Assembly (NCBI GenBank): GCA_900547155.1
Contig: URFH01000024.1
Span: forward strand, 1 to 40,198
DNA from: an uncultured bacterium
GTDB lineage: Bacteria > Cyanobacteriota > Vampirovibrionia > Gastranaerophilales > Gastranaerophilaceae
DNA length: 40,198 nt
Direction: 5' to 3'
A program made the translations under genes and the position numbers. Each line of letters starts with the position of its first letter. The stretch's first letter is position 1. This document shows positions 14,956-22,909 of the stretch, one piece after another. The notes beneath the pieces are model-generated. The model saw nothing but the letters and a program-made list of their open reading frames with translations. It searched no databases and had not been told where the DNA came from.

Positions 14956-16196
14956 CTATGCCATTTCCTTTTCAACTTTTTCGACAGTATTTTGAACTTC
15001 TTTTAAAAGTTTTGGAATTTCGAGATTCTGCGGGCAGTTTTTGCAGCATAATCCGCAGTCAATGCACTTATCCGCCCTTGTTGATTCATCAAGAGCCCTG
15101 TAATTATAGGTAAACAAAAAATCCCTGCTGGGCTGGGTGCTGCCCTTGTAAATATTGTAAAGTCCAAAAATTGCGGCAATATTTATGCCCCGCGGACAGA
15201 CTTCCATGCAATATTTACAAGCCGTACAGCTTATTGCGCCCTGTGATTGAATAATTTGCGCAATTTCATGTGCGATTTTTTCTTCACGCTCTGTAATTGC
15301 CCTGTAATTAACAAATGTATCGACATTTTCTTTTAGCTGCTGCAAATTGCTCATCCCGCTGAGTATTGTGAACACGCGATTTTTGCCGGCAGCCCATCTT
15401 AGCCCGAAAGAAGCCGGTGTATCATCAGGGCACTCTTTTTTGAGTTTCTGATTTGCCTTATCTGGCAAATTGCATAAAACCCCGCCCCTCAAAGGCTCCA
15501 TAACGATGACCGGAACCTTTGCTTCATCGGCAATCCGGTACAATTCATCTGCATTTACAACTTCCCAATCAAGATAATTTAACTGCAGCTGGCAAAATTC
15601 CCATTTGTGCTCATTTATCACCTCTCTGAGCATTTGGGGATCCCCGTGGAAAGAAAATCCTACATGCTTAATCAATCCCTCTTTTTTCAGCTTTAGCAGT
15701 TCATCGTACATATTATTATCACGATAATTGCTCAGAGTATTTTTGTTGATATTGTGCACCATGTAGTTGTCAAAATACTTCACCTGACACTTTTCAGCTG
15801 TTCTTCGCAAAGTTTTCTGACATCAGACGGGCTATTTACAAGATAAGCAGGGCATTTATCGGTCAAAATGAAACTTTCGCGCGGATATTTTTTCAAAATT
15901 TCACCGATTGCATTTTCGCTTTTACCATCGACGTACATGTAAGCTGTATCAAAATAGTTTGCGCCGTGTTCCATTGCATATTCAACCATTTTATCAAGCT
16001 CGACCATATCAATCTTATTATCCCGCATAGGAAGCCTCATGCACCCCAATGCAATCAACGGCATATCAGTATCGGCAAATTTTCTCCTGACAACCTGATT
16101 TTCGGACTTTTTGATTTCTTTTTTGCCGCAGCCGCTCATAAGTGCAGCTGCGCCGACGGCTAATGCTGAATTAATTATAAATTCTCTGCGTTTCAT
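14956..16196 (-). pseudogene. Aldo/keto reductase with 4Fe-4S C-terminus, Tat lipoprotein, frameshifted
   Basis: Two frames together make one protein of about 412 residues. The first (16196-15780) starts MKRREFIINSALAVGAAALM with a Tat RR pair at residues 3-4 and a possible lipobox Cys23, then the aldo/keto reductase N-terminus (LIALGCMRLPM, YFDTAYMY, LTDKCP). The second (reaching 14956) continues KCQVKYFDNYMVHNIN, IVMEPLRGG, then two 4Fe-4S motifs (CTACKYCMEVCP, CIDCGLCCKNCP). They join at about 15797 in an A4 run after CAGCTG; one more A would restore QLKKCQVKYF. It is either an inactive gene or a sequence error. Both neighbours abut it closely, so the unit is otherwise intact. Confidence 0.82.
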
Positions 16197-16215
16197 TATA
16201 GACCTCTACATTATT

Positions 16216-16800
16216 TTACAAATTCAGGTTATTAATCCATTTTGTTATATCATTTGTATTGGCTGTTTTTTCGTAACTTGTATATCCCTCGGTTACCCGG
16301 GCATTTGGAGCAAGTTTTTTCATATCATCATAGGTAGATGACGCGCCTCCGCCGCCATGGGTGCAGAAAGGAACTACAATTTTGCCCTCAAAATCATTAT
16401 TCATGAGGAAGGTCTTGACCGGAGGCGCCATTGTGTACCACCAGACCGGCGTACCTATGAAAATTATATCATAATTTTTTACATCACCGTTATCAACAAG
16501 TTCGGGTCTTGTGTCGTTTTCTTTTTCAAGCTTTGCCTGCTCAACAACAGTGCTGTAATCCTTCGGGTAATCCTTAACCGGCTTGATTTCAAACAAATCG
16601 CCGCCCGTTATTTCCGAAATTTTAGCAGCAGCCGATTTTGTGTTTCCGGAATGTGAAAAATATGCAATTAAGACCCTTTTGTTTTCCATATTAATCTCCT
16701 TGTTTGTGTTTTGTGCAGAAGCAATGTAAACTCCCGCGCCTGCAGCAATAAACATAATTACTAGTACAATTGTCAAAAATATATTCGATTTTTTCTTCAC
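16216..16800 (-). CDS. Flavodoxin with N-terminal membrane/signal segment
   Basis: A 194-residue protein: residues 1-30 form a signal or anchor (FLTIVLVIMFIAAGAGVYI), residues 40-194 a flavodoxin with the FMN phosphate loop SHSGNTKSAA near 50 and the GTPVWWYTMAPPVKTFL and THGGGGASSTYDD loops typical of the longer NAD(P)H-quinone-type flavodoxins. Two ribosome sites are visible: GGAGG before the GTG at 16800, and AAGGAG before an in-frame ATG at 16689 directly after the signal. The second would give a cytoplasmic form. It follows the cupin protein by 44 bases and precedes the aldo/keto reductase by 19. Confidence 0.87.
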   Translation of the reverse strand: MKKKSNIFLTIVLVIMFIAAGAGVYIASAQNTNKEINMENKRVLIAYFSHSGNTKSAAAKISEITGGDLFEIKPVKDYPKDYSTVVEQAKLEKENDTRPELVDNGDVKNYDIIFIGTPVWWYTMAPPVKTFLMNNDFEGKIVVPFCTHGGGGASSTYDDMKKLAPNARVTEGYTSYEKTANTNDITKWINNLNL

Positions 16801-16844
16801 AGAACCTCCAAAATTGTTGAATTTGCGCCTATTAACGCTGAAAA

Positions 16845-17690
16845 TTACTTACATTTACAGTATTCTTCATCTGTGACCGGCTCAAGCCATTCATTTGAGG
16901 TTTCCTCGCCGTCCAGCTCGACAGCTATGTGCGAAAACCAAGAATCCGGCGCTGCGCCGTGCCAGTGTTTAACATTTGCGGGTATGTGAATCACAGTTCC
17001 CTCTTTTATTTCAACAGGCGGTTTTCCCCATTCCTGATAATACCCTCTGCCGCCCACGCCGATAAGCATTTGCCCGCCTCCTGATTTTGCTTTATGGATA
17101 TGCCAGTTATTGCGGCATTTTGGCTCAAAAGTTACGTTGAACATTTTTACCTGCTCTTCAGAAACTGGCGCAAGGTAGCTTTGGCCGGTAAAATACCTTG
17201 CATAAGCATTATTCGGCTCGCCAATCGGGAAAAATATCGTCTTCTGGTACCTGTCTTTTTCACTCAGAGCCGGCGAATCCTCTGTCCACACTGTTTTTGC
17301 TAAATTAAAAACCGCCCATGCCTTTGGCCATCCGGCATAAAATGCAGTATGCGTAATGATTGCAGCCATTTCAGCCTTAGTAACCCCATTATTTTTTGCT
17401 GTTTCAAGATGATATTTCAGGGAATTGTCCACAATCCCCATCGACATTAAAGAAACAACCGTTATTATGCTTCTTGTTTTTAAATCAATATCCTGATTAT
17501 TCCAGTTTTCACCGAAGAGAATATCATCATTAAAATGCGCAAATTCCGGCGCAAAAGAGCCAAGCTGGGTTCTTCCGGCTGTTTGGGTAATTTTTTTCAT
17601 GTTTTTGACCTCATTTTTGTTAGCTGCAAACGCAAAATTCGCCCCAAAAACAAGCAGGGCAACGGTTAATGTAAATACTTTTTTTAACAT
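16845..17690 (-). CDS. Exported carboxymuconolactone decarboxylase-like/cupin protein
   Basis: A 281-residue two-domain protein. Residues 1-22 are a signal peptide (LKKVFTLTVALLVFGANFAFA, cut before Ala). Residues about 45-140 form a carboxymuconolactone decarboxylase/AhpD-like helical domain (TRSIITVVSLMSMG, HLETAKNNGVTKAEMAAIITHTAFYAGWPKA), lacking the CxxC thiol pair of AhpD. Residues about 180-265 are a cupin with metal-type ligands NWHIHKAKSGGGQMLIGVGG and HIPANVKHWHGA. Such fusions often accompany aldo/keto reductases and flavodoxins. A second start (ATG 17600, GAGG upstream) lies just after the signal peptide. First gene of the ten-gene run. Confidence 0.87.
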   Translation of the reverse strand: MLKKVFTLTVALLVFGANFAFAANKNEVKNMKKITQTAGRTQLGSFAPEFAHFNDDILFGENWNNQDIDLKTRSIITVVSLMSMGIVDNSLKYHLETAKNNGVTKAEMAAIITHTAFYAGWPKAWAVFNLAKTVWTEDSPALSEKDRYQKTIFFPIGEPNNAYARYFTGQSYLAPVSEEQVKMFNVTFEPKCRNNWHIHKAKSGGGQMLIGVGGRGYYQEWGKPPVEIKEGTVIHIPANVKHWHGAAPDSWFSHIAVELDGEETSNEWLEPVTDEEYCKCK

Positions 17691-17718
17691 AACTTGTCCT
17701 CTTTGTACATCTATTTAT

Positions 17719-17749
17719 ATGCTAAAACACTGGAGTAACTCCAGGTCAA
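17719..17749 (-). promoter_or_regulatory. MerR-type promoter with palindrome inside a 19-bp spacer
   Basis: On the minus strand TTGACC (17744-17749) and TAGCAT (17719-17724) are separated by 19 bases. The spacer carries the palindrome CTGGAGTTACTCCAG (17730-17744, 7-bp arms). Over-long 19-20 bp spacers with an inner dyad are diagnostic of MerR-family activated promoters, and the TGGAGTxACTCCA motif is familiar from MerR sites near aldo/keto reductase genes. It lies about 30 bases upstream of the ten-gene run. No MerR gene is in the window. Confidence 0.65.
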
Positions 17750-17884
17750 GATATTAATTTATTTTTATATTGAAAAAGCCAATTTTATTAAGTTTTGTAA
17801 CAAGAAACAAAGCAAAATAAGCAATTTTTGCAAGAATATATACTTTATATATACAAGAAAGAAAAAACAGAGGAGAGATTTGAA

Positions 17885-19009
17885 ATGGGCGTAACAGCTG
17901 CTAATTACAATCCGTATATTTACCAGACAAATGGAACAAATTCCAGCTACAGCACAAATGGAACATCAAATTCAATTGATACAGGGATTAACGGTGCAAA
18001 CGGCGGTATTGTAGGGTCAAACCTAGACGGATTCACAAGAACAACCGCAAGTGATGACACAGAAACAACAACTTCAACATCCTCATCCAGCTCCGGTGCA
18101 ACTCAAAACACTTATGCGACAGATGACGCTGACTACTTCAAAAAACTCTCTAAAAAAGAAAAAATTGAAGCACTAAAAAAAGACATTGAAGCTATTGATA
18201 AAGATATAAGAACGCTTGAAGACGAAGTAAAAGAATACGATGCGCAAAGAGATGCAGTCTTTAAAGAATGCGACGAAATCACACAAAAACGCAACGAACT
18301 CAAAGAATCCATCTCAACAGCAAAGAAAAATGCAAAATCAAATACAGAAAAGAAAACTCAGGCTGATAACAAGGTAAAAACATCAGAAACAAAAGTAAAC
18401 CAGCAACAACAAAAAGCCACACAGGCAACTCAACAGGTAAATGATATAAATACCCGCTTAACATCGGCACAGGGTGAGCTGTCAGCAGCGCAATCCGAAC
18501 TTTCTGCAGCAACAACAGAAGAAGCAAAAGCCGCTGCTCAGACAAAAGTCAATCAGGCACAACAAAAAGTGAACGAACTGCAACAAAAACAACAAGAAGC
18601 AAAACAAGCTGAACAAAACGCAAAACAAGAACTCGATAATTCTAAAAAAACGCTTGATACAGACAAACAAAACGCGACAACAGCAGCCCAGGACGCTAAT
18701 CAGGCAGCAGAAGAAGTAAAAAAATTAGAAGCTCAGGACAAAGAGCTTGAACAGCAACACAGAAATAAAGAAAATGAACTTGATCAAATAGAATCAAAAT
18801 ACATGAAAGGTAACTCTCATGGCAGCAGAATCGGCGATTTGAAAGCTAAAAAGCAGCACAAAGAAAATCTCTTAAAAGAGGTTCAAAACCAAAAATCTTT
18901 CGGACAACTTTTCTCAGGTGCAGGCGGTATTCTCGCCACAAGCGCAACCGCAGCAGCAGGGCTAATTGCGGGAGCTGCAATAATAAAAAAAGGAAATCCT
19001 TTCGGCTAA
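17885..19009 (+). CDS. Coiled-coil protein with low-complexity N-terminus and hydrophobic C-terminus
   Basis: A 374-residue protein that I cannot assign. Residues 1-85 are rich in Asn, Thr, Ser and Gly (MGVTAANYNPYIYQTNGTNS). Residues about 100-340 are a long heptad-type coiled coil rich in Lys, Glu and Gln. The last 40 residues (FSGAGGILATSATAAAGLIAGAAII) form a glycine/alanine-rich hydrophobic segment that could insert in a membrane. There is no N-terminal signal. The start at 17885 is preferred because GAGGAGA lies nine bases upstream; the frame opens earlier at 17828. It shares its overall plan and an upstream motif with the protein at 28641. Confidence 0.75.
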   Translation: MGVTAANYNPYIYQTNGTNSSYSTNGTSNSIDTGINGANGGIVGSNLDGFTRTTASDDTETTTSTSSSSSGATQNTYATDDADYFKKLSKKEKIEALKKDIEAIDKDIRTLEDEVKEYDAQRDAVFKECDEITQKRNELKESISTAKKNAKSNTEKKTQADNKVKTSETKVNQQQQKATQATQQVNDINTRLTSAQGELSAAQSELSAATTEEAKAAAQTKVNQAQQKVNELQQKQQEAKQAEQNAKQELDNSKKTLDTDKQNATTAAQDANQAAEEVKKLEAQDKELEQQHRNKENELDQIESKYMKGNSHGSRIGDLKAKKQHKENLLKEVQNQKSFGQLFSGAGGILATSATAAAGLIAGAAIIKKGNPFG

Positions 19010-19030
19010 AAATATTCTTTCATAAAAGAT

Positions 19031-19062
19031 AAAAAGCTCTCCGGCATAAAGGAGAGCTTTTT
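19031..19062. terminator. Bidirectional terminator between convergent genes
   Basis: AAAAAGCTCTCC and GGAGAGCTTTTT form a perfect 12-bp stem around GGCATAAA. It serves the coiled-coil gene on the plus strand and the small gene ending at 19086 on the minus strand. Confidence 0.92.
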
Positions 19063-19085
19063 ATAATATTTTGGATTCTTAAATT

Positions 19086-19340
19086 CTATTCTTCTACAAC
19101 CGGCCCCATACCATCTTCATCTTTTGCTGCCATTTCAAGCAAAATATAGGTCATATATGCGCCCAGAGCCACTGCTTTGGGGTCCAGAGAGGTATTATTT
19201 GCGGCTTCTATGATAGCAGAATTGATTTCGGGGTTTTCTTCTTTCACATAGTGAATCATTTTTTTACGCCATGCCTGCACATCCTGAAATATTTCAGCAA
19301 ACGCAAGACTGGCGTGTTCTTCGGTTATTATAGGTAACAA
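19086..19340 (-). CDS. Small hypothetical protein, 84 residues
   Basis: An 84-residue acidic, mostly helical protein of unknown function (LAFAEIFQDVQAWRKKMIHY, then DPKAVALGAYMTYILLEMA). The start is TTG at 19340, supported by a perfect AGGAGG five bases upstream; no ATG of similar quality is available until residue 28. It has no signal or membrane segment. The 240 bases upstream, to the gene at 19584, are very AT-rich and hold no further gene that I can support; promoters for both divergent genes must be there. Confidence 0.65.
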   Translation of the reverse strand: MLPIITEEHASLAFAEIFQDVQAWRKKMIHYVKEENPEINSAIIEAANNTSLDPKAVALGAYMTYILLEMAAKDEDGMGPVVEE

Positions 19341-19583
19341 AACTGCCTCCTGTTTTTACACTCTCATTTTTGCAACATATAAAATAATATATCACATTTG
19401 ATATCTTAAATTATAACAAAAATTAATGCAACTTTATCCTGTATTTACACTATTATTTCAATATTGTATTTAAAAAGTATATAAATTATATTTAACATTC
19501 CTTAACAAAGAGGAAAAAATTAGGCAATTATTTTCAGCAAAAATACTTTAATAAAATATAGATGAATTAGAGGAATTTACCAT

Positions 19584-19787
19584 ATGCAAGAACATGAACT
19601 CAACACAATCATGGACGTTGTTTCAGACCCGGTTAAAAACGTTTATGACCTCTCAAACCGTAAAAACGTACAGGAAATCGAAAGAATCATAAGAATTTTC
19701 AATATTAACGCCGAGCAGAAGTTCAAACACAGACTTTTTGCGCTCAAAAACCTTTCAACATTAAAGCTGGTAATGAGCAACAACTAG
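19584..19787 (+). CDS. Small hypothetical protein, 67 residues
   Basis: A 67-residue basic helical protein (MQEHELNTIMDVVSDPVKNV, then VQEIERIIRIFNINAEQKFKHRLFALKNL). GAGG lies eleven bases before the ATG and codon use is like that of its neighbours. It ends one base before the stop codon of the long convergent coiled-coil gene. I do not recognise a family; size and charge would fit a small regulatory or adaptor protein, but that is a guess. Confidence 0.55.
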   Translation: MQEHELNTIMDVVSDPVKNVYDLSNRKNVQEIERIIRIFNINAEQKFKHRLFALKNLSTLKLVMSNN

Positions 19788-19788
19788 T

Positions 19789-22299
19789 TTATTCTTCATC
19801 GTCAACATAAGAAGCAAGGAAAAGCACATTTTTTTCAATCTTTTTGAGTTGTTTTTCCATTGCGTCAAGACGCTGGGTGAATTTGTCCGAATCATTAGCT
19901 TTTTCGTTCATTGCGCTGATTTGAGAAGCAATGTACTCAAGCAGAGCCTTGGATTCCGATTCTTCTTCCCTTTGAGCGGCAAGGTTTTCAAAGCTTTGTT
20001 TTACAGATTGCAGGCTTTCTTCCTGAGTTTCGACTTTTTTGGTCAAAAGTTCTACTTTTCTGGCTATTTCATCTATTAAACCGGTGTTTTCGTTAACATC
20101 TGCGATTTCGGATTTTATTTCATTGAAAGAAACGCTCGTTGTGTCAATCCACTCCGCAAGATACATAAATGCCTCGTTTAGCACTTTTGTTTGCGAGATA
20201 AGCGAATTAACAGCCTCTGTTAAAACGTCAATTTTATGATTAAGCCTTACAACATAAGCGTCATCGGCAAATTGCTCCGTTATATCGCTGAATCCGCGCA
20301 AAATATCGTTGAATTCTTCAATATGGTGCTTGAGGGTTTTGTTGGCTTCGTCAGATGAGATTACGAGCTTGTTGGTTCTTTTGCTAATGCTGGCAATATC
20401 CTCTCTAAGCCCGCCAAACATACCTTTGACTTCAAAAACTTCATGTTCTATGGGGCTTTGTTCTATACGCAAAAGCCCTGTTCTCATCGTATTGAGGATT
20501 GCGCTGATACCGTCGAGTTTATCTCTGGAAATCTGGTCACAATCGCTGATTGATTTGCTGAGGTTGCTGAAATCAAGCCTTATTTTGGACAAATCCGACT
20601 CAACATCGGGCAAAGTATAAACATACTCTGCGCTATCTTTGTCAGAACCGCCGGTAAGCGTCCGGATTTTCTCTGTAAGGTCGAGAATTTCGTGTTTCAG
20701 CTCCTGCGCCGAGTCATCAATGTGCCCGTGGAGCTCCTCTGCTTCTTCAAGGAACGAAATATTCTCCGCAACCTGAACCAGCTGCTCTACAAAGTGTTTT
20801 TTTACATCATTGAGCTGATTTGCAGCAGCAATGCTTTCTTCGGAGATTACATCGGTAATTTCCGCTTTGATTTCATCTATTTTTGCTGATTGTTTGTTTA
20901 TAACATTATCGGCAATATTCTCGAATTGATAGGCTTTTGCAATGCTTTCTTTGGACATTGTGTCCGCAATATCATCGCGTATTGTATCGAGCCTTGAGTC
21001 GATAGTTTCTTTGATACTATCGATTTTGCCCGTGAAAATATCCGTTTTTTCTTCAATTCCCTCGGCAATCTCAGTCAAAGTTCCAACCGTGTCATTAATA
21101 ACATCAGTTTTTCCGTCAAGAGTAGACGCAGCCTGCGAAGCAGCCTCAATACTATCTTTTAACTCTCCGAGTTTTTCAGAAACACTGTTCAAATCATTTT
21201 TCAGATTGCTGCTGTTGCCTGTGAGGATTCCGAGATTTTTCTGGACGTCAGAAACATTGTCTTTTATTGTCCAAATTTCCTCTTTAAGCACCTCTGTGCC
21301 CTGATAGAACATTTTTTCAGTATAATCTTTTATACTGTCGAGAATACTGAGGTCGAGTTTTTCAAAAAGCTTTTCTTCAAGGTTTTTAATCAGCTGTTCA
21401 TTAAAGCCTTTCATCTCGACATTCGCAGCGCTGACTGTATGAGCCAAATCCTCAGTTGTACCGAGTTTTTTCACGGCTTCTGAGAGAACCGTTGTGTTCA
21501 CGAGGATTGCTGAAGTGTTTTTGGACAGATTGTCGAACTCTTCGCCCTTAAAAAGGTTATCAACCACGTCAATAAGCGTAACAATATTGTTGTTAATGGA
21601 CGAAACCGACTCGATTGTCTTCTCGATTTCGAGCTTCATTTCTTCCAGCTTGTTGGAGATATGGTTAATATCCGCTTTTTTAACGAGTTCTTTGTTATTT
21701 TCAATTATTTCGGCCAAATCGCCGTTTATTGAAGAAATCAGGTCAATAAGCTTTGCGTCATACTCCTGAGAATGTTCATTTAAGAGTTTTATTTGCGCAA
21801 CAAGGTTTTCGTTGATGATTGCGTTCTGACCTTTTACAATATTGAATTCATTTTCAATAAATTTGTTTGTGGATTCAAGGGTTTCAAATTTATCAACGTA
21901 AGAAACTAGCTTTGCAAGCGTATCTTTTTGATCCTGAGAATCAAGAGAAAACTGCTCAAGATTTCTCAACAGAGCATCAAAAGTTTCCTGTAATTCCTGT
22001 GATTTCAGGCTATTCTGGAAATCCTTTTTAATCCCCTCAAACTGCACGAGCATAGTCGCAATCTGACGGCAGAGATTTTCATCTTTTTCGTTAATTACCG
22101 TCCGGATTTCCTGAACAAGCATTTCCATCTTGCGAATATTATCGGAAGAGGAAAAAACATCAATTTTTGTATTAATTTTTTCAAGAATCTGCGCGTAAGT
22201 AACCCTGAAATTTTCATCAGAGGTTTCATTTTGGATTATACGGTCAACAATCGCATCCAGTTTCTTTTTTATAATTTCATAGTAATTTTCGTCTGACAT
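19789..22299 (-). CDS. Large coiled-coil protein, 836 residues
   Basis: An 836-residue acidic protein that is almost wholly alpha-helical coiled coil from residue 10 to the end, with many ISxKLxELKDSIE-like heptads and frequent short breaks. There is no signal peptide, no membrane helix and no recognisable catalytic domain. The pattern resembles methyl-accepting or apolipoprotein-like rods and SMC-type arms, but with no HAMP, MCP signalling tip or ATPase motif. The start at 22299 (MSDENYYEIIKKKLDAI) is preferred to a TTG at 22347, which has no ribosome site. It is transcribed alone, divergent from crcB. A structural or scaffold role is inferred only from shape. Confidence 0.8.
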   Translation of the reverse strand: MSDENYYEIIKKKLDAIVDRIIQNETSDENFRVTYAQILEKINTKIDVFSSSDNIRKMEMLVQEIRTVINEKDENLCRQIATMLVQFEGIKKDFQNSLKSQELQETFDALLRNLEQFSLDSQDQKDTLAKLVSYVDKFETLESTNKFIENEFNIVKGQNAIINENLVAQIKLLNEHSQEYDAKLIDLISSINGDLAEIIENNKELVKKADINHISNKLEEMKLEIEKTIESVSSINNNIVTLIDVVDNLFKGEEFDNLSKNTSAILVNTTVLSEAVKKLGTTEDLAHTVSAANVEMKGFNEQLIKNLEEKLFEKLDLSILDSIKDYTEKMFYQGTEVLKEEIWTIKDNVSDVQKNLGILTGNSSNLKNDLNSVSEKLGELKDSIEAASQAASTLDGKTDVINDTVGTLTEIAEGIEEKTDIFTGKIDSIKETIDSRLDTIRDDIADTMSKESIAKAYQFENIADNVINKQSAKIDEIKAEITDVISEESIAAANQLNDVKKHFVEQLVQVAENISFLEEAEELHGHIDDSAQELKHEILDLTEKIRTLTGGSDKDSAEYVYTLPDVESDLSKIRLDFSNLSKSISDCDQISRDKLDGISAILNTMRTGLLRIEQSPIEHEVFEVKGMFGGLREDIASISKRTNKLVISSDEANKTLKHHIEEFNDILRGFSDITEQFADDAYVVRLNHKIDVLTEAVNSLISQTKVLNEAFMYLAEWIDTTSVSFNEIKSEIADVNENTGLIDEIARKVELLTKKVETQEESLQSVKQSFENLAAQREEESESKALLEYIASQISAMNEKANDSDKFTQRLDAMEKQLKKIEKNVLFLASYVDDEE

Positions 22300-22490
22300 C
22301 AGAATCTCTGTATAAATCTTCTCTATATAACTCAACAAATTGTACAAAAAATTGTACTAGATTTATTTTAGCAAACACATACAGTCATGCAAAAATATGT
22401 AACTTAATGTAACAAAGCACAGCGTTTTTTTCATTCTCGTCCTGTCTTGCGGGGGTGTTAGATTTTGGGTCTTGCTAAAAATACTATTAA

Positions 22491-22507
22491 TATAGTACCA
22501 TTGACGT
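22491..22507 (+). promoter_or_regulatory. -10 element close to the crcB start (possible leaderless mRNA)
   Basis: TATAGT (22491-22496) ends 11 bases before the crcB ATG and no Shine-Dalgarno sequence lies between them, so the transcript would have few or no untranslated bases. The box overlaps an inverted repeat TACTAT-TAAT-ATAGTA (22482-22497). No convincing -35 box is seen. Confidence 0.35.
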
Positions 22508-22909
22508 ATGTTAAACATCATTTCAGTATTTATAGGCGGTGGTATTGGCTCAATTTTGAGGTACCTCGTAAACATTACTTTCGGAAAAACAGTCCTCTGC
22601 CAGAATTGTGCACTTCCGCTCGCCACGCTTTCAGTGAATATCACAGGCAGTTTTCTGCTTGGTTTTATATATGCAGTTATTGCACAAAAAACAGGATTTC
22701 CGCCTGCGGTTAAGCTTGCGCTTTCAGTGGGATTTTGCGGAGGTTTGACGACCTTTTCAACTTTCTCGGTGGAAGCCTTTGATTTGTTAAAAAACGGCGA
22801 AATTCTTGCCTGTGCAGGGTATATTTCAGCCAGTGTGGTGTTCTGTCTTATTATGACCGGAATCGGCATATATGCAGGAACCATGATAGGAGCATATTTT
22901 GGAAAATAA
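22508..22909 (+). CDS. crcB: Fluoride channel CrcB/Fluc
   Basis: A 133-residue membrane protein of the CrcB family, dual-topology dimeric channels that expel fluoride. It has four membrane segments and the signature blocks: GGGIGSILRYLVN near residue 10, TLSVNITGSFLLGFI with the conserved Asn near 44, and GFCGGLTTFSTFSVEA, the phenylalanine-box and Thr-rich sodium site, near 78. Length is standard. No fluoride riboswitch consensus can be found upstream. Its 3' end overlaps the next gene by 11 bases, so the three genes crcB, formyltransferase and endonuclease-IV-like are one transcription unit. Confidence 0.93.
   Translation: MLNIISVFIGGGIGSILRYLVNITFGKTVLCQNCALPLATLSVNITGSFLLGFIYAVIAQKTGFPPAVKLALSVGFCGGLTTFSTFSVEAFDLLKNGEILACAGYISASVVFCLIMTGIGIYAGTMIGAYFGK

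Noticed and set aside
14456..15113. Plus-strand frames opposite the polyferredoxin gene
   Set aside because: Shadows of a gene with six clear 4Fe-4S motifs on the other strand.
15780..15810. Programmed frameshift in the aldo/keto reductase
   Set aside because: The junction CTGAAAAGTG is not a proper slippery heptamer and no stimulatory structure is evident; a one-base loss in the A run explains it better.
20309..21769. Several plus-strand frames opposite the coiled-coil gene
   Set aside because: Antisense of a long biased coding region; Ser/Leu/Ile-rich frames are expected there by codon complementarity.
22380..22507. Fluoride riboswitch upstream of crcB
   Set aside because: No GGNGAUGG...UAACC-type conserved core or pseudoknot could be found; the -10 box is close to the ATG.
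22363..22884. 173-residue minus-strand frame opposite crcB
   Set aside because: crcB on the other strand has unmistakable channel motifs; the antisense frame has none.
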